Shown in pieces: positions 1 through 8,565 of a stretch of DNA of 64,000 nucleotides. The position numbers and the translations under genes are program-made. The stretch's first letter is position 1; the number at the start of each line of letters is the position of its first letter. Below the pieces are notes generated by a model. It was not told the origin of the DNA and made no database searches. It saw nothing but the letters and a program-made list of their open reading frames with translations. The stretch is from Kineosporia corallincola (GTDB taxonomy: Bacteria > Actinomycetota > Actinomycetes > Actinomycetales > Kineosporiaceae): positions 62,001-126,000 of the forward strand of contig NZ_JAHBAY010000003.1 of the NCBI RefSeq assembly GCF_018499875.1. Reading direction: 5' to 3'.

Positions 1-865
1 GGTCACCGGCCAGGAACAGGTACACGTCGCGGCCGGGCACCCGGTCACGCAGCCGGGCCAGCAGGTCGATGTCGCGGTCAGCCCGCTTCTGCGGGATCAG
101 GCGGGTGCAGCGGGCGATCAGCGCGGCGCCGGCCGGGATGCCGTGGCGCTCGCGGAAGCCGATTCCGGTGGCGGTGCGGGAAAAATCGAAGGTGTTGTGC
201 AGAACCCGCAGGTCACGCAGCTCCGGATGCCATTCCAGGGTGCGTCGGCGGGCCTCGTCGTGCAGGGCCAGGTAGCGGATGTACGGGGAATTCCGGGGGC
301 GGGGCGTGAGCGGATAGGGCGGCCGGCCGTACTTGCCGGTGGACGGCTCGCTGGTCCACATCAGGTCGTGGTCGCGCCACAACACGAACGGCCGGGGCGG
401 GCCCAGCTCCGGCCCGTAGCGCTCGACGGCGCGGTAGAGGGCCTGCGTGTAGGCGATGTTCTCGGGCAGCGTGCCGTTCTCGACCAGGACGGCGGTCACG
501 CCGTGCCGCCGCCAGGTGGCCACGATGCGGCGGGTGAGCGCCTCGACGACCGCGTCGAAGGAGCTGTCGAGGGCGCCGCCGCGGCGCACGGCGTCGAGAG
601 TGGAGCGCACGAAGCCCGTTGTGTACCAGGGAATCTCGTCGAGCCCGTCGATACGGGCGAGCTCGGCCCAGTCGGGCAGGCCGACGGCCTCGTCGGTGTA
701 AGGCGCGAAGAACCGGCCCTTGTCCTGTTTGATGTCGTAACCGATGTCGAGCAGTACGCGGTGACCACGTTGCCGGAAGGCCCGGGCGAGCTTGAGCGAT
801 TCGACGACGACACCGGACAGCGGCGCGCCGTCGAACGACACGCACCAGAGGACTGATCGGGACAT
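1..865 (-). CDS. Glycosyltransferase, GT-B fold (partial, 3' end outside window)
   Basis: The frame runs off the left edge, so about 288 N-terminal residues are visible. It begins at ATG 865-863 behind a GGGGGAGA ribosome site 4-5 bases away. The N-terminus (MSRSVLWCVSFDGAPLSGVV) followed by a run of helix and RGHRVLLDIGYD is typical of the acceptor domain of GT-B transferases. Near the edge the frame enters the second Rossmann domain with RCTRLIPQKRADRDIDLL and VYLFLAGD, the usual start of a GT4-like donor domain, so transfer of a sugar from a nucleotide donor is likely. Substrate cannot be told. It is transcribed away from the large regulator at 1032. Confidence 0.75.
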   Translation of the reverse strand, partial: MSRSVLWCVSFDGAPLSGVVVESLKLARAFRQRGHRVLLDIGYDIKQDKGRFFAPYTDEAVGLPDWAELARIDGLDEIPWYTTGFVRSTLDAVRRGGALDSSFDAVVEALTRRIVATWRRHGVTAVLVENGTLPENIAYTQALYRAVERYGPELGPPRPFVLWRDHDLMWTSEPSTGKYGRPPYPLTPRPRNSPYIRYLALHDEARRRTLEWHPELRDLRVLHNTFDFSRTATGIGFRERHGIPAGAALIARCTRLIPQKRADRDIDLLARLRDRVPGRDVYLFLAGD

Positions 866-1019
866 GCGGATCTCCCCCAAGGTCACATCATTGTTACCTC
901 GCAAGATCCTTTTTAACCCGGTTCGAGCGAAGATCGCATGTCGAGGAAACCTTTCCCGGGCCTTCCGGCCGTTTCACCATGGGCCGGACGCCTCGGCCAC
1001 AGCACCCGAAATCCGCACG

Positions 1020-1025
1020 TAGACT
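1020..1025 (+). promoter_or_regulatory. -10 box of a leaderless promoter for the LAL-type regulator
   Basis: TAGACT ends six bases before ATG 1032, there is no Shine-Dalgarno sequence in between, and the spacing puts the transcription start on the ATG. I see no clear -35 element. Inference from spacing only. Confidence 0.4.
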
Positions 1026-1031
1026 TGCCGA

Positions 1032-4000
1032 ATGTTGTTCGGGCGACAGGCCGAGCTGGGGACGATCGGCGGGATGCTCGGCCGGGCCCGCTTCGGTTTT
1101 TCCTCCGTCCTGGTGGTGCGGGGCGAGGCCGGGATCGGCAAGAGCACCCTGCTGCACCAGGCCAGGGCCGGTGCGGCCGGGATGACGGTGTTGTCGGCGC
1201 GGGGTGTGGAGTCCGGGCCGGCGATCCCGTTCACCGGGCTGGCCGAGCTGGTGCGGCCGGTGCTGCCCCTGGTGGAGCGGTTGCCGGCGCCGCAGGCGGC
1301 CGCGTTGCGCGAGGCGCTGTCTTCCGGCCCGGCGCTGTCTTCCGGGTCGGCGCCGCTTTCCGGGTCGGCGCCGCTTTCCGGGCCGGCCCCGCACCGTGAC
1401 CGGTTCTCGCTCTGTGCGGCCACGCTCTCCCTGCTCACCGCCGTCGCGGCGGGCGGTCCCACGCTGGTCCTGGTGGACGACCTGCCCTGGCTCGACGCGT
1501 CGTCCCGGGAGGCGCTGCTGTTCGCGGGCCGCCGGCTGGGACATCAGGGGGTGGTGCTGCTGATGACGTCGCGCACGGAACCGGACGACGACGCGACGCC
1601 GGACCCGTCGCTGGCCGGTCTGCCGCAGCGGACCCTGCGTGGCCTGGGCCCCGGCGACTCCCGGGCCCTGGCCCGTTCGCTGGCACCCGGCGTGCCGCCC
1701 GAGCGCCTGGCCCGGATCCACCCGGACACCGCCGGGAACCCGCTGGCCATCGAGGAACTCTGCGGCGCGCTGAGCCGGCCGGACCTGGGGCCGGGCGACG
1801 AGCCGGGCGACGAGCCGGGCGACGGGGCGCACCATCGACCCGGCCATGCGCTGAGCCAAGGGCCGGACCAGGCGCCCGCCGCCCGGCGGAACGACGGCCG
1901 CCGCCCGGCCCGGCTCACCCGGGCGCTGACCGCCCGGCTGGCGGCGATGCCGGCCCGCACCCGCACCGTCCTGCTCCTGGTGGCCGCGGCCGGGTGCGGG
2001 CACACCGACGTGGTGCGCCGGGCCGCCGCCGCGATCGGCCTGGGGCTGGCCGACTTCGCCCCGGCCGAGCGTGAAGGACTGCTGCTGGTCACACCGGAAC
2101 ACATCGACTTCCGGCATCCACTGATGCGTTCGGTCCTGATCTCGTCGTCCGGTCCCGCCGAGCGCGCTGCCGCCCATGCCGCTCTGGCCGGGGCGCTGGC
2201 GCTGTCGCCGGGCGGGACCGCCGCCGACGCCCGGGCCTGGCACCTGGCCCATGCCCTGCCCGCCCCCGACCCGCAGGTCGGCGAGCTGCTCGCCCGGGCC
2301 GCCGCCCGGGCCCGGCGGCGGGGCGGAAACCTGGAGGCAGCCACAGCTTTCGAGCTGGCCGCCGAGTTCGCCGCCCCGGCTGCCCGCCCGGCCCTGCTGG
2401 TGCGTGCCGCCCGTTGCTGGCAGCTGGCCGGGCGCACCGGCCGGATGCTCCCGCTGCTCGACGAGGCCCTCGGCCTGACCACCGATCCCCAGCTGCGCGC
2501 CCTGATCCGGCACATGCGCGGATACCTGTGGATGTGGCGTTCCCAGCCCCGCGACGGGCTGGCCGAGATGCTCGACGGCGCGGGTGAGGTGGAGGGCATC
2601 GACGCGGCACGGGCCGCGCTGATGTACGCCGACGCCGCGATCGCCCACTTCATGCTGGGTGAGCCGGCGCAGCTGCTGACCGCCACCCGGCGGGCCTACG
2701 AGCTGGGCGAACAGTGCGGGGACGCCGGTGGCACCGGTGACGTGGCCCGGCTGGTGGCCGCCGTCGCGCGCAGTGGGGCGCTGGTGATCAACGGCCACCG
2801 GGCCCAGGGGCAGCGACTGCTCACCGAGGTGGTGCCCCGGCTGCTGGCCGTCCCGCCCCTGCCCCGTGCCCAGGAGTACGCGCACGCCGCCCTGATCGCG
2901 ATCTGGCTCGAGCGCTACGACCTGGCCGGTGAACTGCTCGACGCGATCATCACCGCCGCCCGGGCGCAGAGTGCACTGGGAGTGCTGCCACAGGCCCTGG
3001 CGATCGGGTCCGAGCTGGCTTTCCACACCGGACGCTGGCGGCAGGCCCGGGAGTTCGCCGGCCGGAGCGTCGAGCTGGCCCGGGAGACGCACCAGGCCGA
3101 CGTGTACGGCCGCTACTTCATGGCCCGTGACCAGGTGGTGCGCGGACGGACCCGGGAGGCCCTCGGCACGATCGCCCGCACCCACGACGTGACCACCCGT
3201 CACGGGGCCACCGGTCTGCACCTGCACACCACCCACGCCCTGGGCCTGCTGGCCCTCGGGGCGGGCGACCTGGCCCAGGCCATCGACCGGCTGGAGCGCA
3301 CGGGACGCCTGCCGGTGGCCGGGAACACCAGGGACCAGAGCATCGTCCCCTGGGCGTTCGACCTGGTGGAGGCGTACGCCGGGGCGGGGCGCACCGACGA
3401 CGCGCGACGTCTGCTGGCCACGATCGCGGTGGACGAGGCCCCGGACGGCTGCCGCTCCGACCTGCTGATCGCCCGCACCTGGCGCTGTCGCGGTCTGCTC
3501 TCCAATGAAATGACGCACGGCGAAGCGGCTTTCGCTCGCGCGCTCGCCTCCCACGAGCGGTCACCGGTGCCGTTCGAGCAAGCCCGCACCCTGCTTCACT
3601 ACGGCGAGTACCTGCACCGCCGTCGCCGGCGGACCCGGGCCCGCGACCACCTGCGCCAGGCCCTGGACATCTTCGAGCAGCTCGGCGCCACCGCCTGGGC
3701 CCACCGCGCCCGGACCGGGCTGAGGGCCACCGAGGAACCGTCGGCCTGGGGTACGGCTCTGGCCATGACCCGTGCCGGTGAGACGATCCTGGTCAAACCC
3801 TCACCCGCGCAACGGATCACCCCCACCGGCCTGCCGGAGATCGGCCCGGGCCCGGGCATCGGGAGAGGCATCGGGAGAGGCATCGGGACCGGCCACGGGA
3901 CCGGAACCAGCCACGGCGACGGCACCAGCCACAGTGGCGGGACCGGCCATCGGAACGGGACCGGCCACGAACGAGGGACCGACCAAGGCGGCGGAACCGG

Positions 4001-4475
4001 GCAACGCGACGCGACCGGCCACGAACGAGGAGCCGACCAAGGCGGCGGAACCGGACAACGCGACGCGACCGGCCACGAACGAGGAGCCGACCAAGGCGGC
4101 GGAACCGGACAACGCGACGCGACCGGCCACGAACGAGGAGCCGACCAAGGCAGCGGAACCGGACAACGCAACGCGACCGGCCACGAACGAGGGACCGACC
4201 CACGGAACCGGGCCGGTCACGGGAACGGCTCCCGTCATGGGAACGAGGGCGGCCTCGGGAGCGGAAACAGTCTGGAGCACAGCCACGGCAGCGGGGCCGG
4301 CGCCGGGGCGGGGGCCGAGATCGGCGCCGGATCCCGGCCTCCGAACGGACCGGACACCGCAGCGCCCGGAGACGACCACCCGACCGGCACACCCCGCCCC
4401 ACCCCTGCCGGTGGTCGTGCGCAGCCGGGCACCGTGCGGGCCCGGGGCGCCCTGGCGCCGGTGCGCTGCCGCTGA
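1032..4475 (+). CDS. LAL-type AAA ATPase regulator with glycine-rich repeat tail in place of the LuxR domain
   Basis: The 1147-residue product starts like the large ATP-binding LuxR (LAL/MalT-like STAND) regulators: a Walker A motif GEAGIGKSTL at residues 31-40, a Walker B-like TLVLVDDLPWLD near 150, then a long alpha-helical TPR-like region rich in Ala, Leu and Arg to about residue 910. In the family the protein then ends with a LuxR helix-turn-helix. Here none is visible: after ARTGLRATEEPS comes about 220 residues of Gly, His, Arg, Thr and Asp with a perfect 18-residue repeat (TGHERGADQGGGTGQRDA). In-frame repeats also occur at about 1315-1392 and at 1789-1823. Without the DNA-binding domain it may act as a signalling ATPase or through partners; function unproved. 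No ribosome site, probably leaderless. Confidence 0.8.
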   Translation: MLFGRQAELGTIGGMLGRARFGFSSVLVVRGEAGIGKSTLLHQARAGAAGMTVLSARGVESGPAIPFTGLAELVRPVLPLVERLPAPQAAALREALSSGPALSSGSAPLSGSAPLSGPAPHRDRFSLCAATLSLLTAVAAGGPTLVLVDDLPWLDASSREALLFAGRRLGHQGVVLLMTSRTEPDDDATPDPSLAGLPQRTLRGLGPGDSRALARSLAPGVPPERLARIHPDTAGNPLAIEELCGALSRPDLGPGDEPGDEPGDGAHHRPGHALSQGPDQAPAARRNDGRRPARLTRALTARLAAMPARTRTVLLLVAAAGCGHTDVVRRAAAAIGLGLADFAPAEREGLLLVTPEHIDFRHPLMRSVLISSSGPAERAAAHAALAGALALSPGGTAADARAWHLAHALPAPDPQVGELLARAAARARRRGGNLEAATAFELAAEFAAPAARPALLVRAARCWQLAGRTGRMLPLLDEALGLTTDPQLRALIRHMRGYLWMWRSQPRDGLAEMLDGAGEVEGIDAARAALMYADAAIAHFMLGEPAQLLTATRRAYELGEQCGDAGGTGDVARLVAAVARSGALVINGHRAQGQRLLTEVVPRLLAVPPLPRAQEYAHAALIAIWLERYDLAGELLDAIITAARAQSALGVLPQALAIGSELAFHTGRWRQAREFAGRSVELARETHQADVYGRYFMARDQVVRGRTREALGTIARTHDVTTRHGATGLHLHTTHALGLLALGAGDLAQAIDRLERTGRLPVAGNTRDQSIVPWAFDLVEAYAGAGRTDDARRLLATIAVDEAPDGCRSDLLIARTWRCRGLLSNEMTHGEAAFARALASHERSPVPFEQARTLLHYGEYLHRRRRRTRARDHLRQALDIFEQLGATAWAHRARTGLRATEEPSAWGTALAMTRAGETILVKPSPAQRITPTGLPEIGPGPGIGRGIGRGIGTGHGTGTSHGDGTSHSGGTGHRNGTGHERGTDQGGGTGQRDATGHERGADQGGGTGQRDATGHERGADQGGGTGQRDATGHERGADQGSGTGQRNATGHERGTDPRNRAGHGNGSRHGNEGGLGSGNSLEHSHGSGAGAGAGAEIGAGSRPPNGPDTAAPGDDHPTGTPRPTPAGGRAQPGTVRARGALAPVRCR
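3960..4199 (+). repeat. 54-bp in-frame tandem repeat, four copies plus a partial
   Basis: Units begin at 3960, 4014, 4068 and 4122, and a 24-base partial unit begins at 4176. They are nearly identical and encode the 18-residue TGHERG-DQGG repeat of the regulator tail. Because 54 is divisible by three, copy-number change keeps the frame, and all alternative frames also stay open here. Confidence 0.95.
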
Positions 4476-4678
4476 CATCCTCCGGCACCTCACCATGTCC
4501 CCCACGTCTCCCGCCCCGATCCGGTTCAGTGAGAAGTGGCACAGCCCGGGCAGCCACCGCGTTCTTAAGGCGCCGCTCAGAATCCCGCAAGGCTGAGCTG
4601 ACTTTCCCTTGATCCTGAACCAAACCGGTTCGGGAGTATCGGAATTTTGGTTCCCACCGACGTCCTCAAGCCTTGACG

Positions 4679-4708
4679 TTGAACTTTGGACACGCCCACG
4701 GGTTGGAT
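4679..4708 (+). promoter_or_regulatory. Candidate promoter of the secreted beta-helix gene
   Basis: TTGAAC (4679-4684) and TTGGAT (4703-4708) are spaced 18 bases apart and the -10 ends eight bases before GTG 4717, which suggests a leaderless start. Further up, CCTGAACC (4614-4621) and GGTTCGGG (4627-4634) form an imperfect dyad that could be an operator. No experimental support. Confidence 0.4.
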
Positions 4709-4716
4709 GACGAATC

Positions 4717-6504
4717 GTGAATCCGACCATGAAACGCCGCACCGTGATCGGTGGCGCCACCGCGGTGGTGGCCGCGGCCGGTGCCGCCACGGTGGCGCAG
4801 GCCCTGCCCAGCACCACAGCCGGCCCGAACACGAGCACCAGCACCGCCGAACCCGATTTCGGCGCCCATGTGCATGTGTTCGATCCGTCGATGAGTTCCG
4901 CGCAGATCCAGAGCACGCTCGACAGCGTGTTCAAGGCCCAGGAGACCAACCAGTTCGGCGACGAGCGCGTGGCCCTGCTGTTCAAGCCCGGAAGTTACGA
5001 CGTGACGGCGAAGATCGGCTTCTTCACCCAGATCGCCGGGCTGGGGCTGGTTCCGGGCAAGGTGACGATCAACGGCTCGGTGCAGGCCGACGCCGACTGG
5101 TTCGACGGCAACGCCACGCAGAACTTCTGGCGCTGCGCCGAGAATCTCACCGTCAATCCTACGGGAGGAGTTGACATGTGGGCGGTTTCGCAGGCCGCCC
5201 CGTACCGTCGCATCCATCTCAAGGGCACGCTGGCACTGGACGACGGCGGCTGGTCGAGCGGCGGGTTCCTGGCCGACAGCAAGATCGACGGCGCGGTGAA
5301 CCCGGGCGGCCAGCAGCAGTGGTTCACCCGCAACTCCACGCTGAACAGCTGGTCGGGCAACGGCAACTGGAACGCCGTGTTCGTCGGCACCAAGAACCAT
5401 CCGAAGGGCAACTGGCCCGACGTCGCCTTCACCCGGATCGGCAAAACCCCGGTGATCCGGGAGAAACCGTTCCTCTACGTGGACGACGCCGGGGCCTACC
5501 AGGTGTTCGTGCCCGCCCTGCGCACCGCCGTCAACGGCACCTCGTGGGAGAGCGGGTCGCCGGCCGGTGAGTCCCTGCCGATCTCGGACTTCTTCGTGGC
5601 CCAGCCCACGAACACCGCCGCCGAGCTCAACGCGGCGCTCCAGGCCGGGAAGCACCTGCTGCTCACCCCGGGCGTCTACCAGCTCGACCGGACGCTCAGC
5701 GTCAACCGTTCCGGCACCGTCATTCTCGGCCTGGGCCTGGCCACCCTCACGCCGCTCAACGGCGTCATCGCGCTGGAGACCGCCGACGTGCCCGGCGTCA
5801 AGATCGCGGGCATCCTGATCGACGCGGGCACCACCTCGTCGTACGCGCTGGCCCGGATCGGCCCGAAGGGCGCCTCGGCCGACCACACCGCCGACCCGAC
5901 CTCACTGCACGACGTGTTCCTGCGGGTGGGCGGCCACAGCAAGGCCAGGGCCGAACGCGGGCTGATCATCAACAATCACGGCACGATCGGCGATCACCTA
6001 TGGATCTGGCGGGCCGACCACGACGACTCCGGCGGCTCCAAAACCGGCTGGAGCGTGAACCCGGCCAAGGTCGGCCTGATCGTCAGTGGTGACGACGTGA
6101 CCATGTACGGCCTGTTCGTGGAACACTTCCAGGGCTACCAGACGCGCTGGGACGGCGATCGCGGGCGAACCTACTTCTACCAGAACGAGATGCCCTATGA
6201 CCCGCCGAACCAGGATGCCTGGATGAACGGGACCACGCGCGGATACGCCGCCTACAAGGTCGCCGACGACGTGACCTCGCACCAGGCCTACGGTCTCGGC
6301 AGCTACTGCTACTTCAACGTGAACAACTCGGTGGTGGCCGACCACGCCTTCGAGGTGCCGAAGGCGTCGGGCATCGTCATGCACAACCTGGTCACCGTCT
6401 CGCTCGGCGGCAACCAGGGCACGATCGCCCACGTGATCAACGACCAGGGCGGCTCGGCGGGCGGGTCGGGGGCGATGTCGGCCCGGGTCACCGCGTACCC
6501 GTGA
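4717..6504 (+). CDS. Secreted right-handed beta-helix protein (actinobacterial 'adenylyl cyclase/coagulation factor 5/8' annotated family)
   Basis: The 595-residue protein has a Tat-like signal (MKRRTVIGGATAVVAAAGAA, cleavage after about residue 30) and is therefore exported folded. The body shows FKPGSYDVTAKIGFFTQIAGLGL, repeated short beta-strand turns and YGLFVEHFQGYQTRWDGD, a family common in actinomycetes whose automatic names (adenylyl cyclase, factor 5/8 protein) are misleading; the repeats and FKPG-Y-V motif look like pectate-lyase-type beta-helix proteins acting on polysaccharide. Substrate unknown. Start could be GTG 4717 or ATG 4729 in the same frame. Its last 17 bases overlap the stop of the convergent importer operon, which fits a joint role in sugar use but does not prove it. 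Confidence 0.7.
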   Translation: MNPTMKRRTVIGGATAVVAAAGAATVAQALPSTTAGPNTSTSTAEPDFGAHVHVFDPSMSSAQIQSTLDSVFKAQETNQFGDERVALLFKPGSYDVTAKIGFFTQIAGLGLVPGKVTINGSVQADADWFDGNATQNFWRCAENLTVNPTGGVDMWAVSQAAPYRRIHLKGTLALDDGGWSSGGFLADSKIDGAVNPGGQQQWFTRNSTLNSWSGNGNWNAVFVGTKNHPKGNWPDVAFTRIGKTPVIREKPFLYVDDAGAYQVFVPALRTAVNGTSWESGSPAGESLPISDFFVAQPTNTAAELNAALQAGKHLLLTPGVYQLDRTLSVNRSGTVILGLGLATLTPLNGVIALETADVPGVKIAGILIDAGTTSSYALARIGPKGASADHTADPTSLHDVFLRVGGHSKARAERGLIINNHGTIGDHLWIWRADHDDSGGSKTGWSVNPAKVGLIVSGDDVTMYGLFVEHFQGYQTRWDGDRGRTYFYQNEMPYDPPNQDAWMNGTTRGYAAYKVADDVTSHQAYGLGSYCYFNVNNSVVADHAFEVPKASGIVMHNLVTVSLGGNQGTIAHVINDQGGSAGGSGAMSARVTAYP

Positions 6505-7537
6505 CCGCCCGCTTCCCGGTCACCACCCGCTGGAGCACGATGAACGCGAAAAGCAGGACCCCGACCACGATCCGGGTCCACCATGAGCTCAGCGTGCCCT
6601 GGAAGTTCAGGATGGTCTGGATCAGCCCGAGCACCAGCACCCCGAGCACGGTGCCGAACAGGTAGCCGGAACCACCTGCGAGCAGGACGCCACCGATCAC
6701 CACCGCGGCGATGGCGTCCAGCTCCAGGCCGTTGCCGTGCAGGCTGTAGCCGGACAGCGTGTAGAAGCTGTACAGCACCCCGCCGAGGCTGGCACAGAAA
6801 CCGCTGATGCCGTACACCGCGATGCGCGTGCGGGCCACCGGAAGTCCCATCAGCAGAGCGGAATCCGCGTTGCCGCCGATCGCGTACACGCAGCGCCCGA
6901 ACCGGGTCCAGATCAGCACCGCGGCGGCGATCAGCACCACCACCAGGGCAATGATCACGCTGGTGGAGATGAACACCCCGCGGTCGAAACGCAGCCGCTG
7001 CTGGGCGATCGTCACCCAGAAACCGTTGTCGATCGGGATCGAGTTGCGGTTGATCAGCAGGGCCAGGCCCCGGGCCAGGAACATCCCGGCCAGGGTCGCG
7101 ATGAATGGCTCGATCCGGAAGTAGTGGATGATCGCGCCCATCGAGAGTCCCAGCGTGGTACCGAGAATCAGCATCAGGGGCAGCACCACCCCGGCGGGCC
7201 AACCGGCGTGCAGCAGGGTGGCGGCCAGGGTGGTGGTCAGGGCCACGACCGCGCCGACCGACAGGTCGATACCACCGGTGAGGATCACGAAGGTCATGCC
7301 GACGGCGACCACGAGCAGGAACGCGTTGTCGACGAAAATGTTGAGTACGACCTGGATGTCGGAGAACCCCTCGTAGTTCACCACCCCCAGGCCGTACATG
7401 AGGGCCAGCAGCGTCAGGGTGGCGAGTACGGGTACGTGCTGCCGGTTCACGCGTCGTCCCCGGCTCTCGATGGTGGACGACGGGGAGCCCGGTCCCAGCT
7501 CCACGTCGTCCATCGGCTGGTGGTGGGTCTCGGTCAC
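6488..7537 (-). CDS. yjfF: Sugar ABC transporter permease, YjfF type
   Basis: A 349-residue polytopic protein of the RbsC/BPD_transp_2 family, one of two permeases of a furanose importer. It shows the conserved VVAVGMTFVILTGGIDLSVG segment near the N-terminus and a C-terminal AIAAVVIGGVLLAGGSGYLF. Start GTG 7537 overlaps the stop of the upstream permease (GTGA), so translation is coupled. It is the last gene of the operon in the same order as E. coli ytfQ-ytfR-ytfT-yjfF. Galactofuranose is the known E. coli substrate; here the sugar is an inference. Confidence 0.85.
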   Translation of the reverse strand: MTETHHQPMDDVELGPGSPSSTIESRGRRVNRQHVPVLATLTLLALMYGLGVVNYEGFSDIQVVLNIFVDNAFLLVVAVGMTFVILTGGIDLSVGAVVALTTTLAATLLHAGWPAGVVLPLMLILGTTLGLSMGAIIHYFRIEPFIATLAGMFLARGLALLINRNSIPIDNGFWVTIAQQRLRFDRGVFISTSVIIALVVVLIAAAVLIWTRFGRCVYAIGGNADSALLMGLPVARTRIAVYGISGFCASLGGVLYSFYTLSGYSLHGNGLELDAIAAVVIGGVLLAGGSGYLFGTVLGVLVLGLIQTILNFQGTLSSWWTRIVVGVLLFAFIVLQRVVTGKRAVTGTR

Positions 7538-8565
7538 GCGGCCACCTCCTCCTTCGGCGCGACGGGGGCCGGGGTGCGGCGCCGGCCGAGCACTCGCTCG
7601 CGGAAGGCCGGGGACTGCCCGAGGCAGAGAACGACCACCACGACGGCCTTGAACAGCAGCGTGGCCTCCACCGGGATACCGACGCTGAGGATGGTCACGT
7701 TCAGCGTCTCGATCAGCACCGCGCCGAGAACCGTTCCGCCGAGCGAGAACCGGCCGCCGGTGAGGGCGGTGCCGCCGATCACGACGGCCAGGATGGCGTC
7801 GAGCTCGATCAGGTTCCCGGCCGCGTTGGAGTCGGCGCTGGCCACGTTGGAGCTGTAGATCAGCCCGGCGACACCGGCGCAGACCGCGGCGATCACGTAG
7901 ACCAGCCAGGTCAGGCCGCGGGCCTGGACACCGGCCAGGCGGCTGGCGGCCGGGCTGCCGCCCACCGCCTCCAGCAGCAGCCCGAGGGCGGTGCGCCGGG
8001 TCAGCAGCACCGCGACGGCCGCGACCGCCGCGGCGATCAGCACGGACACCGGCAGGGCCAGGAAGTAACCCGCACCGATCCGGCGGTACGGAGCGGAGTT
8101 CACGTTGAGGATCTGCCCGCCGGTGATCAGCTGGGCCAGGCCGCGCCCGGCGACCATCAGGATCAGTGTGGCCACGATCGGCTGGATCCCGATGACCGAC
8201 ACCAGGAACCCGTTCCAGACGCCGAGCCCGAGGCACAGCACCAGGGCCACGCCGATCGCGAGAAAGACGGCGGGCAAGCTGTTCTGGTTGTCCAGGTCAC
8301 CGATCAGCAGACAGGCCATGGCCCCCGACACGGCCATCACCGACCCCACCGACAGGTCGATACCGCCGGTCGCGATGACCAGCGTCATGCCGACCCCGAC
8401 CAACACGAGAGGGGCTGCACGCCGGGCGATGTCGATCAGCGAGCCGTAGAGATGACCGTCGTTCACGGTGATCCGGAAGAAGTGGTTGGCGAAGAAGATG
8501 TTCAGCACCAGCAGCAGCACCAGCACGGCGAGAGGCCAGAACAGGCGGTTCCGGTGAAAGGTCAT
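7534..8565 (-). CDS. ytfT: Sugar ABC transporter permease, YtfT type
   Basis: 343 residues, several membrane segments, family motif LVLVGVGMTLVIATGGIDLS near residue 60 and AILAVVIGGTALTGGRFSLG near 260. It forms the membrane channel together with the downstream permease. Its ATG overlaps the stop of the ATPase gene (ATGA) and its own stop overlaps the start of the next gene, so all three membrane-complex genes are translationally coupled. The C-terminus carries a short cytoplasmic Arg/Pro-rich tail (LGRRRTPAPVAPKEEVAA). Confidence 0.88.
   Translation of the reverse strand: MTFHRNRLFWPLAVLVLLLVLNIFFANHFFRITVNDGHLYGSLIDIARRAAPLVLVGVGMTLVIATGGIDLSVGSVMAVSGAMACLLIGDLDNQNSLPAVFLAIGVALVLCLGLGVWNGFLVSVIGIQPIVATLILMVAGRGLAQLITGGQILNVNSAPYRRIGAGYFLALPVSVLIAAAVAAVAVLLTRRTALGLLLEAVGGSPAASRLAGVQARGLTWLVYVIAAVCAGVAGLIYSSNVASADSNAAGNLIELDAILAVVIGGTALTGGRFSLGGTVLGAVLIETLNVTILSVGIPVEATLLFKAVVVVVLCLGQSPAFRERVLGRRRTPAPVAPKEEVAA

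Noticed and set aside
894-3554. Long open frame antisense to the LAL-type regulator
   Set aside because: High GC keeps antisense and shifted frames open. The sense frame carries Walker motifs; the antisense one reads as Gly/Pro/Gln/Arg-rich sequence without a domain.
4717-6504. True adenylyl cyclase or factor 5/8 (F5/8 type C) protein
   Set aside because: No cyclase catalytic residues and no discoidin fold are visible; those names are copied annotations for a beta-helix family.
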